Source: Petrolisthes cinctipes (Eukaryota > Arthropoda > Malacostraca > Decapoda > Porcellanidae). From it: a stretch of 64,000 nucleotides of DNA. The stretch is taken from positions 868,001-932,000 of the forward strand of contig JAWQEG010000506.1 of assembly GCA_033782935.1 (NCBI GenBank), written 5' to 3'. This document shows positions 12,199 to 25,165 of this stretch, in pieces. Under the pieces are notes generated by a model, which was not told the DNA's origin, searched no databases, and was given only the letters and a program-made list of their open reading frames with translations. The position numbers and the translations under genes are program-made. Numbering within the stretch: position 1 is the first letter of the stretch; each line of letters opens with the position of its first letter.

Positions 12199-12901
12199 TG
12201 CTGCAAATCGATATTTTAGGTGCCCAAAGTTAAAATGTGTATGCATCTTCTGTACCCGTTTATATCTTAAATTCAGGCTCAAAACACCCGAAAACTCAAT
12301 ATTTTTGGGTCCCAGAAGCGATCTGTACATGCCTACTAAGTGCTACAATATTTTCAAGATATAGGCCCAAAACATGCAAAAAATCGATATTTAAGGTGCC
12401 CAAAGTCGATATGTGCATGCATATTCTGTACCCGTTTATATCTCAAATTCAGGCTCAAAACACCCGAAAATTCGATATTTTGGGGTCCCATAAGCGATCT
12501 GTACATGCCTACTTCGTGTTAGAGTATTTTTAAAATACAGACTCAAAACATGTTGAAAATCGAGATTTTAGGTGCCCAAAGTCAAAATGTGTATGCATCT
12601 TCTGTACCCGTTTATATCTTAAATTCAGGCTCAAAACACCCGAAAATTCGATATGTTTGGGTCCCAGAAGCGATCTGTACATGCCTACTCCGTGTTAAAG
12701 TATTTTGAAAATACAGGCTCAAAACATGCTGAAAATCGATATTTTAGGTGCCCAATGTCAATATGTGTATGCATCTTCTGTACCCGTTTATATCCAAAAT
12801 TCAGGCTCAAAACACCCGAAAATTCAATATTTTTGGGTCCCAGAAGCGATCCGTACATGCCTACTCCGTGTTAGAGTATTTTTAAAATACAGGCTCAAAT
12901 C

Positions 12902-13890
12902 ATGTTGAGAATCGAAATTATAGGTGCCCAAAGTCAAAATGTGTATGCATCTTCTGTACCCGTTTATATCTTAAATTCAGGCTCAAAACACCCGAAAATT
13001 CGATATTTTTGGGTCCCAGAAGCGATCTATACATGCCTACTAAGTGCTAAAATATTTTCAAAATATAGGCCCAAAACATGCTAAAAATCGATATTTAAGG
13101 AGCCCAAAGTCAAAATGTGCATGCATATTCTGTACCCTTTTATATCTCAAATTCAGGCTCAAAACACCCGAAAATTCGATATTTTTGGGTCCCAGAAGCG
13201 TTCTGTACATGCCTACTCCTTGCTAGAATGTTTTCAAGATTCAGACCCAAAACAAGCTATAAATCGATATTTTAGGGGCAAAAAGTCAAAATGTGTATGC
13301 ATCTTCTGTACACGTTTATATCTCATATTCATGCTCAAAACACCCGAAAATTCGATATTTTGGAGTCCCATAAGCGATATGTACATGCCTACTCCGTGTT
13401 AAAGTATTTTCAAAATTCAGGCTCAAAATATGCTAAAAATCGATATTTTAGGTGCCCAAAGTCGATATGTGCATGAATCTTCTGTAACCGTTTATATTTC
13501 AAATTCAGACTCAAAACACCTGAAAATTCGATATTTTTGGGTCCCATAAGCGATCTGTACATGCCTACTCCGTGTTAGAGTATTTTTAAAATACAGGCTC
13601 AAAACATGTTGAAGATCGAAATTTTAGGTGCCCAAAGTCAAAATGTGTATGCATCTTCTGTACCCGTTTATATCTTAAATTCAGGCTCAAAACACCCGAA
13701 AATTCGATATTCTTGGGTCCCAGAAGAGATCTGTACATGCCTACTAAGTGCTAGAATATTTTCAAAATATAGGCCCAAAACATGCTAAAAATCGATATTT
13801 TAGGCGCCCAAAGTCGATATGTGCATGCATCTTCTGTACCCATTTATATCTCAAATTCAGGCTCAAAACACCCGAAAATTCGATATTTTT
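12902..13890. repeat. Segment shared with 20,823-21,811
   Basis: About 5.6 monomers matching 20,823-21,811 at an offset of 7,921 bp (45 monomers plus 1). Shared markers are GTTGAGAATCGAAATTATAGG at its start, TTTAAGGAGCC, TTAGGGGCAAAAAG and GTTGAAGATCG. The following region (14,134-14,660) matches 23,639-24,165 instead, at +9,505 bp, which is 9 monomers more. This is an older segmental duplication inside U1, later interrupted by the 8-mer expansion. Confidence 0.78.
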
Positions 13891-14400
13891 GGGTCCCAGA
13901 AGCGATCTGTACATGCCTACTAAGTGCTAGATTATTTTCAAAACATAGGCCCAAAATATGCTAAAAATCGATATTTTAGTTGCCCAAAGTCGATATGTGC
14001 ATGAATCTTCTGTAATCGTTTATATCTCACATTCTGGTTCAAAACACCCGAAAATTCGATATTTTGGGGTCCCATAAGCAATCTGTACATGCCTACTCCG
14101 TGTTAGAGTATTTTTAAAATACAGGCTCAAAACATGTTGAAAATCGAAATTTTAGGTGCCCAAAGTCAAAATGTGTATGCATCTTTTGTACCCGTTTATA
14201 TCTTAAATTCAGGCTCAAAAACACCCGAAAATTCGATATTTTTGGGTCCCAGAAGCGATCTGTACATGCCTACTAAGTGGAGAATATTTTCAAAATATAG
14301 GCCCAAAACATGCTAAAAATCGATATTTTAGGCGCCCAAAGTCGATATGTGCATGCATCTTCAGTACATGTTTACATATCAAATTCAGGTTAAAAACACC

Positions 14401-17216
14401 CGAAAATCCGATATTTTTGGGTCCGAGAAGCGATCTGTACATCCCTACTCCATGTTAGAGTATTTTCAAAATACAGGACCAAAACATGCTCAAAATCGAT
14501 ATTTTGGGTGCCCAAAGTCGATATGTGCATGCTTCTTCTGTACCCGATTATATCTCAAATTCAGGCTCAAAACACCCGAAAATTCGATATTTTTGGGTCA
14601 CAGAAGTGTTCTGTACATGCCTACTCCTTGCTAGAATGTTTTCAAGATTCAGACCCAAAACAAGCTAAAAATCTATATTCTAGGTGCCCAAGTCAAAATG
14701 TGTATGCATCTTATGTACACGTTTATATCTCATATTCATGCTCAAAAGGCCCGAAAATTCGATATTTTGGGGTCCCAAAAGCGATATGTACATGCCTACT
14801 TCGTGTTAAAGTATTTTGAAAATACAGGCTCAAAACATGCTGAAAATCGATATTTTAGGTGGCCAATGTCAGTATGTGTATGCATCTTCTGTACCCGTTT
14901 ATATCCAAAATTCAGGCTCAAAACACCCGAAAATTCAATATTTTGGGGTCCCAGAAGCTATCTGTACATGCCTACTCAGTGCTAGATTATTTTTTTTAAA
15001 TATAGGCCTAAAATATGTTAAAAATCGATATTTTAGGTGCCCAAAGTCGATATCTAGATGAATCTTCAGTAACCGTTTATATTTCAAATTCAGACTCAAA
15101 ACACCCGAATATTCGATATTTTGGAGTCCCATAAGCCATCTGTACATGCCTACTCCGCGTTAGAGTATTTTTAAAATACAGGCTCAAAACATGTTGAAAA
15201 TTGAAATTTTAGGTGCCCAAAGTCAAAATGTGTATGCATCTTCTGTACCCGTTTATATCTTAAATTCAGGCTCAAAACACCCGAAAATTCGATATTTTTG
15301 GGTCCCAGAAGCGATCTGTATATACCTACTAAGTGCTAGAATTTTTTCAAAATATAGGCCCAAAACATGCTAAAAATCGATATTTTAGGCGCCCAAAGTC
15401 GATATGTGCATGCTTCTTCTGTACAAGTTTATATCTCAAATTCAGGCTCAAAACACCCGAAAATTCGATATATTTTTGTCACAGAAGCGTTCTGTACATG
15501 CCTACTCCTTGCTAGAATGTTTTCAAGATTCAGACCCAAAAAAAGCTAAAAATCGATATTTTAGGTGCCCAAAGTCAAAATGTGTATGCATCTTATGTAC
15601 ACGTTTATATCTCATATTCATGCTCAAAACAACCAAAAATTCGATATTTTGGTGTCCCAAAAGCGATATGTACATGCCTACTCCGTGTTAAAGTATTTTC
15701 AAAATACAGGCTCAAAACATGCTGAAAATCGATATTTTAGGTGCCCAATGTCAATATGTGTATGCATCTTCTGTACCCGTTTATATCCAAAATTCAGGCT
15801 CAAAACACCCGAAAATTCAATATTTTGGGGTCCCAGAAGCTATCTGTACATGCCTACTCAGTGCTAAATTATTTTCAAGATATAGGCGCAAAATATGCTA
15901 AAAATCGATATTTTAGGTGCCCAAAGTCGATATGTGCATAAATCATCTGTACCCGTTTATATCTCAAATTCAGGCACAAAACACCCGAAAATTCGATATT
16001 TTTGGGTCCCAGAAGCGATCTGTACATGCCTACTCCTTGCTAGAATGTTTTCAAGATACAGAACCAAACATGCTGAAAATCGATATTTTAGGTGCCCAAA
16101 GTTAAAATGTGTATGCATCTTCTGTATCCGTTTATATCTTAAATTCAGGCTCAAAACACCCGAAAACTCAATATTTTTGGGTCCCAGAAGCGATCTGTAC
16201 ATGCCTACTAAGTACTACAATATTTTCAAGATATAGGCCCAAAACATGCAAAAAATCGATATTTAAGGTGCCAAAAGTCGATATGTGCATGCATATTCTG
16301 TACCCGTTTATATCTCAAATTCAGGCTCAAAACACCCGAAAATTCGATATTTTTGGGTCCCAGAAGCGTTCTGTACATGCCTACTCCTTGCTAGAATGTT
16401 CTCAAGATTCAGACCCAAAACAAGCTAAAAATCGATATTTTAGGGGCAAAAAGTCAAAATGTGTATGCATCTTCTGAACACGTTTATATCTCATATTCAT
16501 GCTCAAAACACCCGAAAATTCGATATTTTGGGGTCCCATAAGCGATATGTACATGCCTACTCCGTGTTAAAGTATTTTAAAAAAACAGGCTCAAAACATG
16601 CTGAAAATCGATATTTTAGGTGCCCAATGTCAATATGTGTATGCATCTTCTGTACCCGTTTATATCCAAAATTCAGGCTCAAAACACCCGAAAATTCAAT
16701 ATTTTGGGGTCCCAGAAGCTATCTGTACATGCCTACTCAGTGCTAGATTTTTTTCAAAACATAGGCCAAAAACATGTTGAAAATCTAAATTTTAGGTGCC
16801 CAAAGTCAAAATGTGTATGCATCTTCTGTACCCGTTTATATCTTAAATTCAGGCTCAAAACACCCGAAAATTCGATATTTTTGGGTCCCAGAAGCGATCT
16901 GTACATGCCTACTAAGTGCTAGAATATTTTCAAAATATAGGCCCAAAACATGCTAAAAATCGATATTTTAGTCGCCCAAAGTCGATATGTGCATGCATAT
17001 TCTGTACCCGTTTATATCTCAAATTCAGGCTCAAAACACCCGAAAATTCAATATTTTTGGGTCCCAGAAGCAATCTGTACATGCCTACACCTTGCAAGAA
17101 TGTTTTCAAAATACCAACCCAAAACATGCTCAAAATCGATATTTTTCGTGCAAAAAGTCGATATGTGCATGCATCTTCAGTACACGTTTACATCTCAAAT
17201 TGAGGTTAAAAACATC
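14401..17216. repeat. 16-monomer tandem duplication, copy 1
   Basis: A 2,816-bp block that recurs at 17,217. It contains a pentamer at 14,662-15,542 and further pentamer-derived monomers. A 1-bp deletion near 14,691 (GTGCCCAAGTC) shifts the offset from 2,816 to 2,817. Rare variants are shared with copy 2: the T8 run at 14,990-14,997, TATCTAGATGAATC near 15,050 and CTCCGCGTTAGAG near 15,155. Confidence 0.85.
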
Positions 17217-20209
17217 CGAAAATCCGATATTTTTGGGTCCGAGAAGCGATCTGTACATCCCTACTCCATGTTAGAGTATTTTCAAAATACAGGACCAAAA
17301 CATGCTCAAAATCGATATTTTGGGTGCCCAAAGTCGATATGTGCATGCTTCTTCTGTACCCGATTATATCTCAAATTCAGGCTCAAAACACCCGAAAATT
17401 CGATATTTTTGGGTCACAGAAGTGTTCTGTACATGCCTACTCCTTGCTAGAATGTTTTCAAGATTCAGACCCAAAACAAGCTAAAAATCTATATTCTAGG
17501 TGCCCAAAGTCAAAATGTGTATGCATCTTATGTACACGTTTATATCTCATATTCATGCTCAAAAGGCCCGAAAATTCGATATTTTGGGGTCCCAAAAGCG
17601 ATATGTACATGCCTACTTCGTGTTAAAGTATTTTGAAAATACAGGCTTAAAACATGCTGAAAATCGATATTTTAGGTGGCCAATGTCAGTATGTGTATGC
17701 ATCTTCTGTACCCGTTTATATCCAAAATTCAGGCTCAAAACACCCGAAAATTCAATATTTTGGGGTCCCAGAAGCTATCTGTACATGCCTACTCAGTGCT
17801 AGATTATTTTTTTTAAATATAGGCCTAAAATATGTTAAAAATCGATATTTTATGTGCCCAAAGTCGATATCTAGATGAATCTTCAGTAACCGTTTATATT
17901 TCAAATTCAGACTCAAAACACCCGAATATTCGATATTTTGGAGTCCCATAAGCCATCTGTACATGCCTACTCCGCGTTAGAGTATTTTTAAAATACAGGC
18001 TCAAAACATGTTGAAAATTGAAATTTTAGGTGCCCAATGTCAAAATATGTATGCATCTTCTGTACCCGTTTATATCTTAAATTCAGGCTCAAAACACCCG
18101 AAAATTCGATATTTTTGGGTCCCAGAAGCGATCTGTATATGCCTACTAAGTGCTAGAATTTTTTCAAAATATAGGCCCAAAACATGCTAAAAATCGATAT
18201 TTTAGGCGCCCAAAGTCGATATGTGCATGCTTCTTCTGTACAAGTTTATATCTCAAATTCAGGCTCAAAACACCCGAAAATTCGATATATTTTTGTCACA
18301 GAAGCGTTCTGTACATGCCTACTCCTTGCTAGAATGTTTTCAAGATTCAGACCCAAAAAAAGCTAAAAATCGATATTTTAGGTGCCCAAAGTCAAAATGT
18401 GTATGCATCTTATGTACACGTTTATATCTCATATTCATGCTCAAAACAACCAAAAATTCGATATTTTGGTGTCCCAAAAGCGATATGTACATGCCTACTC
18501 CGTGTTAAAGTATTTTCAAAATACAGGCTCAAAACATGCTGAAAATCGATATTTTAGGTGCCCAATGTCAATATGTGTATGCATCTTCTGTACCCGTTTA
18601 TATCCAAAATTCAGGCTCAAAACACCCGAAAATTCAATATTTTGAGGTCCCAGAAGCTATCTGTACATGCCTACTCAGTGCTAAATTATTTTCAAGATAT
18701 AGGCGCAAAATATGCTAAAAATCGATATTTTAGGTGCCCAAAGTCGATATGTGCATAAATCATCTGTACCCGTTTATATCTCAAATTCAGGCACAAAACA
18801 CCCGAAAATTCAATATTTTTGGGTCCCAGAAGCGATCTGTACATGCCTACTCCTTGCTAGAATGTTTTCAAGATACAGAACCAAACATGCTGAAAATCGA
18901 TATTTTAGGTGCCCAAAGTTAAAATGTGTATGCATCTTCTGTACCCGTTTATATCCAAAATTCAGGCTCAAAACACCCGAAAACTCAATATTTTTGGGTC
19001 CCAGAAGCGATCTGTACATGCCTACTAAGTGCTACAATATTTTCAAGATATAGGCCCAAAACATGCAAAAAATCGATATTTAAGGTGCCAAAAGTCGATA
19101 TGTGCATGCATATTCTGTACCCGTTTATATCTCAAATTCAGGCTCAAAACACCCGAAAATTCGATATTTTTGGGTCCCAGAAGCGTTCTGTACATGCCTA
19201 CTCCTTGCTAGAATGTTCTCAAGATTCAGACCCAAAACAAGCTAAAAATCGATATTTTAGGGGCAAAAAGTCAAAATGTGTATGCATCTTCTGAACACGT
19301 TTATATCTCATATTCATGCTCAAAACACCCGAAAATTCGATATTTTGGGGTCCCATAAGCGATATGTACATGCCTACTCCGTGTTAAAGTATTTTAAAAA
19401 AACAGGCTCAAAACATGCTGAAAATCGATATTTTAGGTGCCCAATGTCAATATGTGTATGCATCTTCTGTACCCGTTTATATCCAAAATTCAGGCTCAAA
19501 ACACCCGAAAATTCAATATTTTGGGGTCCCAGAAGCTATCTGTACATGCCTACTCAGTGCTAGATTATTTTCAAAACATAGGCCAAAAATATGCTAAAAA
19601 TCGATATTTTAGGTGCCCAAAGTCGACATGTGCATGAATCTTCTGTAACCGTTTATATTTCAAATTCAGCCTCAAAACACCCGAAAATTCGATATTTTGG
19701 GGTCCCATAAGCGATCTGTACATGCCTACTCCGTGTTAGAGTATTTTTAAAATACAGGCTCAAAACATTTTGAAAATCTAAATTTTAGGTGCCCAAAGTC
19801 AAAATGTGTATGCATCTTCTGTACCCGTTTATATCTTAAATTCAGGCTCAAAACACCCGAAAATTCGATATTTTTGGGTCCCAGAAGCGATCTGTACATG
19901 CCTACTAAGTGCTAGAATATTTTCAAAATATAGGCCCAAAACATGATAAAAATCGATATTTTAGTCGCCCAAAGTCGATATGTGCATGCATATTCTGTAC
20001 CCGTTTATATCTCAAATTCAGGCTCAAAACACCCGAAAATTCGATATTTTTGGGTCCCAGAAGCAATCTGTACATGCCTAAACCTTGCTAGAATGTTTTC
20101 AAAATACCAACCCAAAACATGCTCAAAATCGATATTTTTGGTGCAAAAAGTCGATATGTGCATGCATCTTCAGTACACGTTTACATCTCAAATTGAGGTT
20201 AAAAACATC
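17217..20209. repeat. 17-monomer tandem duplication, copy 2
   Basis: Follows the preceding block at +2,816/2,817 to about 19,587. One extra zeta-type monomer follows (about 19,588-19,763), and the match then resumes at +2,993. U2 (about 35,870-36,960) matches this second copy rather than the first in its 3' part, because it also has the extra zeta-type monomer at about 36,300. Confidence 0.82.
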
Positions 20210-20949
20210 CGAAAATCCGATATTTTTGGGTCCCAGAAGCGATCTGTACATGCCTACTCCATGTTAGAGTATTTTAAAAAAAAAGGACCAAAACATGCTC
20301 AAAATCGATATTTTGGGTGCCCAAAGTCGATATGTGCATGCTTCTTCTGTACCCGTTTATATCTCAAATTCAGGCTCAAAACACCCGAAAATTCGATATT
20401 TTTGGGTCACAGAAGCGTTCTGTACATGCCTACTCCTTGCTAGAATGTTTTCAAGATTCAGACCCAAAACAAGCTAAACAATCGATATTTTAGGTGCCCA
20501 AAGTCAAAATGTGTATGCATCTTATGTACACGTTTATATCTCATATTCATGCTCAAAACGCCCAAAAATCGATATTTTGGGGTCCCAAAAGCGATATGTA
20601 CATGCCTACTCCGTGTTAAAGTATTTTGAAAATACAGGCTCAAAACATGCTGAAAATAGATATTTTAGGTGCCCAATGTCAATATGTGTATGCATCTTCT
20701 GTACCCGTTTATATCCGAAATTCAGGCTCAAAACACCCGAAAATTCAATATTTTGGGGTCCCAGAAGCGATCCGTACATGCCTACTCCGTGTTAGAGTAT
20801 TTTTAAAATACAGGCTCAAAACATGTTGAGAATCGAAATTATAGGTGCCCAAAGTCAAAATGTGTATGCATCTTCTGTACCCGTTTATATCTTAAATTCA
20901 GGCTCAAAACACCCGAAAATTCGATATTTTTGGGTCCCAGAAGGGATCT

Positions 20950-22357
20950 GTACATGCCTACTAAGTGCTAAAATATTTTCAAAATATAGGCCCAAAACAT
21001 GCTAAAAATCGATATTTAAGGAGCCAAAAGTCAAAATGTGCATGCATATTCTGTACCCGTTTATATCTCAAATTCAGGCTCAAAACACCCGAAATTTCGA
21101 TATTTTTGGGTCCCAGAAGCGTTCTGTACATGCCTACTCCTTGCTAGAATGTTTTCAAGATTCAGACCCAAAACAAGCTAAAAATCGATATTTTAGGGGC
21201 AAAAAGTCAAAATGTGTATGCATCTTCTGTACACGTTTATATCTCATATTCATGCTCAAAACACCCGAAAATTCGATATTTTGGAGTCCCATAAGCGATA
21301 TGTACATGCCTACTCCGTGTTAAAGTATTTTCAAAATACAGGCTCAAAATATGCTAAAAATCGATATTTTAGGTGCCCAAAGTCGATATGTGCATGAATC
21401 TTCTGTAACCGTTTATATTTCAAATTCAGACTCAAAACACCCGAAAATTCGATATTTTTGGGTCCCATAAGCGATCTGTACATGCCTACTCCGTGTTAGA
21501 GTATTTTTAAAATACAGGCTCAAAACATGTTGAAGATCGAAATTTTAGGTGCCCATAGTCAAAATGTGTATGCATCTTCTGTACCCGTTTATATCTTAAA
21601 TTCAGGCTCAAAACACCCGAAAATTCGATATTCTTGGGTCCCAGAAGAGATCTGTACATGCCTACTAAGTGCTAGAATATTTTCAAAATATAGGCCCAAA
21701 ACATGCTAAAAATCGATATTTTAGGCGCCCAAAGTCGATATGTGCATGCATCTTCTGTACCCATTTATATCTCAAATTCAGGCTCAAAACACCCGAAAAT
21801 TCGATATTTTTGTGTCCCAGAAGCGATCTATACATGCCTACTTCTTGCTAGAATGTTTTCAAGATACAGACCAAAAACATGCTGAAAATCGATATTTTAG
21901 GTGCCCAAAGTCAAAATGTGCATGCATCTTCTGTACCCGTTTATATCCAAAATTTAGGCTCAAAACACCCGAAAATTCAATATTTTGGGGTCCCAGAAGC
22001 GATCTGTACATGCCTACTCAGTGCTAGATTATTTTCAAAACATAGGCCCAAAATATGCTAAAAATCGATATTTTAGGTGCCCAAAGTCGATATGTGCATG
22101 AATCTTCTGTAACCGTTTATATTTCAAATTCAGACTCAAAACACCCGAAAATTCGATATTTTTGGGTCCCATAAGCGATCTGTACATGCCTACTCCGTGT
22201 TAAAGTATTTTTAAAATACAGGCTCAAAACATGTTGAAGATCGAAATTTTAGGTGCCCATAGTCAAAATGTGTATGCATCTTCTGTACCCGTTTATATCT
22301 TAAATTCAGGCTCAAAACACCCGAAAATTCGATATTCTTGGGTCCCAGAAGAGATCT
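20950..22357. repeat. 8-monomer tandem duplication, copy 1
   Basis: A 1,408-bp block (exactly 8 x 176) repeated at 22,358. The shared series includes the TTTAAGGAGCC monomer (21,007), the gamma type with TTAGGGGCAAAAAGTC, zeta, and the delta type with GTTGAAGATCG and CCAGAAGAGATCTG. The upstream part also resembles 12,902-13,890 at an offset of 7,921 bp. Confidence 0.83.
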
Positions 22358-23530
22358 GTACATGCCTACTAAGTGCTAAAATATTTTCAAAATATAGGCC
22401 CAAAACATGCTAAAAATCGATATTTAAGGAGCCCAAAGTCAAAATGTGCATGCATATTCTGTACCCGTTTATATCTCAAATTCAGGCTCAAAACACCCGA
22501 AATTTCGATGTTTTTGGGTCCCAGAAGCGTTCTGTACATGCCTACTCCTTGCTAGAATGTTTTCAAGATTCAGACCCAAAACAAGCTAAAAATCGATATT
22601 TTAGGGGCAAAAAGTCAAAATGTGTATGCATCTTCTGTACACGTTTATATCTCATATTCATGCTCAAAACACCCGAAAATTTGATATTTTGGAGTCCCAT
22701 AAGCGATATGTACATGCCTACTCCGTGTTAAAGTATTTTCAAAATTCAGGCTCAAAATATGCTAGAAATCGATATTTTAGGTGCCCAAAGTCGATATGTG
22801 CATGAATCTTCTGTAACCGTTTATATTTCAAATTCAGACTCAAAACACCCGAAAATTCGATATTTTTGGGTCCCATAAGCGATCTGTACATGACTACTCC
22901 GTGTTAGAGTATTTTTAAAATACAGGCTCAAAACATGTTGAAGATCGAAATTTTAAGTGCCCAAAGTCAAAATGTGTATGCATCTTCTGTACCCGTTTAT
23001 ATATTAAATTCAGGCTCAAAACACCCGAAAATTCGATATTCTTGGGTCCCAGAAGAGATCTGTACATGCCTACTAAGTGCTAGAATATTTTCAAAATATA
23101 GGCCCAAAACATGCTAAAAATCGATATTTTAGGCGCCCAAAGTCGATATGTGCATGCATCTTCTGTACCCATTTATATATCAAATTCAGGCTCAAAACAC
23201 CCGAAAATTCGATATTTTTGTGTCCCAGAAGCGATCTGTACATGCCTACTTCTTGCTAGAATGTTTTCAAGATACAGACCAAAAACATGCTGAAAATCGA
23301 TATTTTAGGTGCCCAAAGTCAAAATGTGCATGCATCTTCTGTACCCGTTTATATCCAAAATTCAGGCTCAAAACACCCGAAAATTCAATATTTTGGGGTC
23401 CCAGAAGCGATCTGTACATGCCTACTCAGTGCTAGATTATTTTCAAAACATAGGCCCAAAATATGCTAAAAATCGATATTTTAGGTGCCCAAAGTCGATA
23501 TGTGCATGAATCTTCTGTAACCGTTTATAT
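22358..23530. repeat. 8-monomer tandem duplication, copy 2 (partial)
   Basis: Repeats 20,950-22,122 at +1,408, with scattered substitutions such as TTCGATGTTTTTGGG near 22,506 and ATGACTACTCC near 22,890. It departs from copy 1 near 23,530, where TATATCTCACATTCTGG replaces the zeta-type TATATTTCAAATTCAG. The whole duplication is missing from U2, where 38,198 joins directly to sequence equivalent to 23,781. Confidence 0.8.
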
Positions 23531-25165
23531 CTCACATTCTGGTTCAAAACACCCGAAAATTCGATATTTTGGGGTCCCAGAAGCGATCTTTACATGCCTA
23601 CTCCGTGTTAGAGTATTTTTAAAATACAGGCTCAAAACATGTTGAAAATCGAAATTTTAGGTGCCCAAAGTCAAAATGTGTATGCATCTTTTGTACCCGT
23701 TTATATCTTAAATTCAGGCTCAAAACACCCGAAAATTCGATATTTTTGGGTCCCAGAAGCGATCTGTACATGCCTACTAAGTGCTAGAATATTTTCAAAA
23801 TATAGGCCCAAAACATGCTAAAAATCGATATTTTAGGCGCCCAAAGTCGATATGTGCATGCATCTTCAGTACATGTTTACATATCAAATTCAGGTTAAAA
23901 ACACCCGAAAATCCGATGTTTTCGGGTCCGAGAAGCGATCTGTACATCCCTACTCCATGTTAGAGTATTTTCAAAATACAGGACCAAAACATGCTCAAAA
24001 TCGATATTTTGGGTGCCCAAAGTCGATATGTGCATGCTTCTTCTGTACCCGATTATATCTCAAATTCAGGCTCAAAACACCCGAAAATTCGATATTTTTG
24101 GGTCACAGAAGTGTTCTGTACATGCCTACTCCTTGCTAGAATGTTTTCAAGATTCAGACCCAAAACAAGCTAAAAATCTATATTATAGGTGCCCAAAGTC
24201 AAAATGTGTATGCATCTTATGTACACGTTTATATCTCGTATTCATGCTCAAAACGCCCGAAAATTCGATATTTTGGGGTCCCAAAAGCGATATGTACATG
24301 CCTACTTCGTGTTAAAGTATTTTGAAAATACAGGCTCAAAACATGCTGAAAATCGATATTTTAGGTGCCCAATGTCAATATGTGTATGCATCTTCTGTAC
24401 CCGTTTATATCCAAAATTCAGGCTCAAAACACCCGAAAATTCAAAATTTTGGGGTCCCAGAAGCTATCTGTACATGCCTACTCAGTGCTAGATTATTTTT
24501 TTTAAATATAGGTCTAAATTATGTTAAAAATCGATATTTTAGGTGCCCAAAGTCGATATCTAGATGAATCTTCAGTAACCGTTTATATTTCAAATTCATA
24601 CTCAAAACACCCGAAAATTCGATATTTTGGGGTCCCATAAGCCATCTGTACATGCCTACTCCGTGTTAGAGTATTTTTAAAATACAGGCTCAAAACATGT
24701 TGAAAATTGAAATTTTAGGTGCCCAAAGTCAAAATGTGTATGCATCTTCTGTACCCGTTTATATCTTAAATTCAGGCTCAAAACACCCGAAAATTCGATA
24801 TTTTTGGGTCCCAGAAGCGATCTGTACATGCCTACTCCTTGCTTGAATGTTTTCAAGATACAGAACCAAACATGCTGAAAATCAATATTTTAGGTGCCCA
24901 AAGTTAAAATGTGTATGCATCTTCTGTACCCGTTTATATCTTAAATTCAGGCTCAAATCACCCGAAAATTCGATATTTTTGGGTCCCAGAAGCAATCTGT
25001 ACATGCCTACTTCTTGCTAGAATGTTTTCAAGATACAGACCCAAAACATGCTCAAAATCGATATTTTAGGTGCAAAAAGTCAATATGTGCATGCATCTTC
25101 AGTACACGTTTACATCTCAAATTCTGGTTAAAAACACCCCAAAATCCGATATTTTTGGGTCCCAG

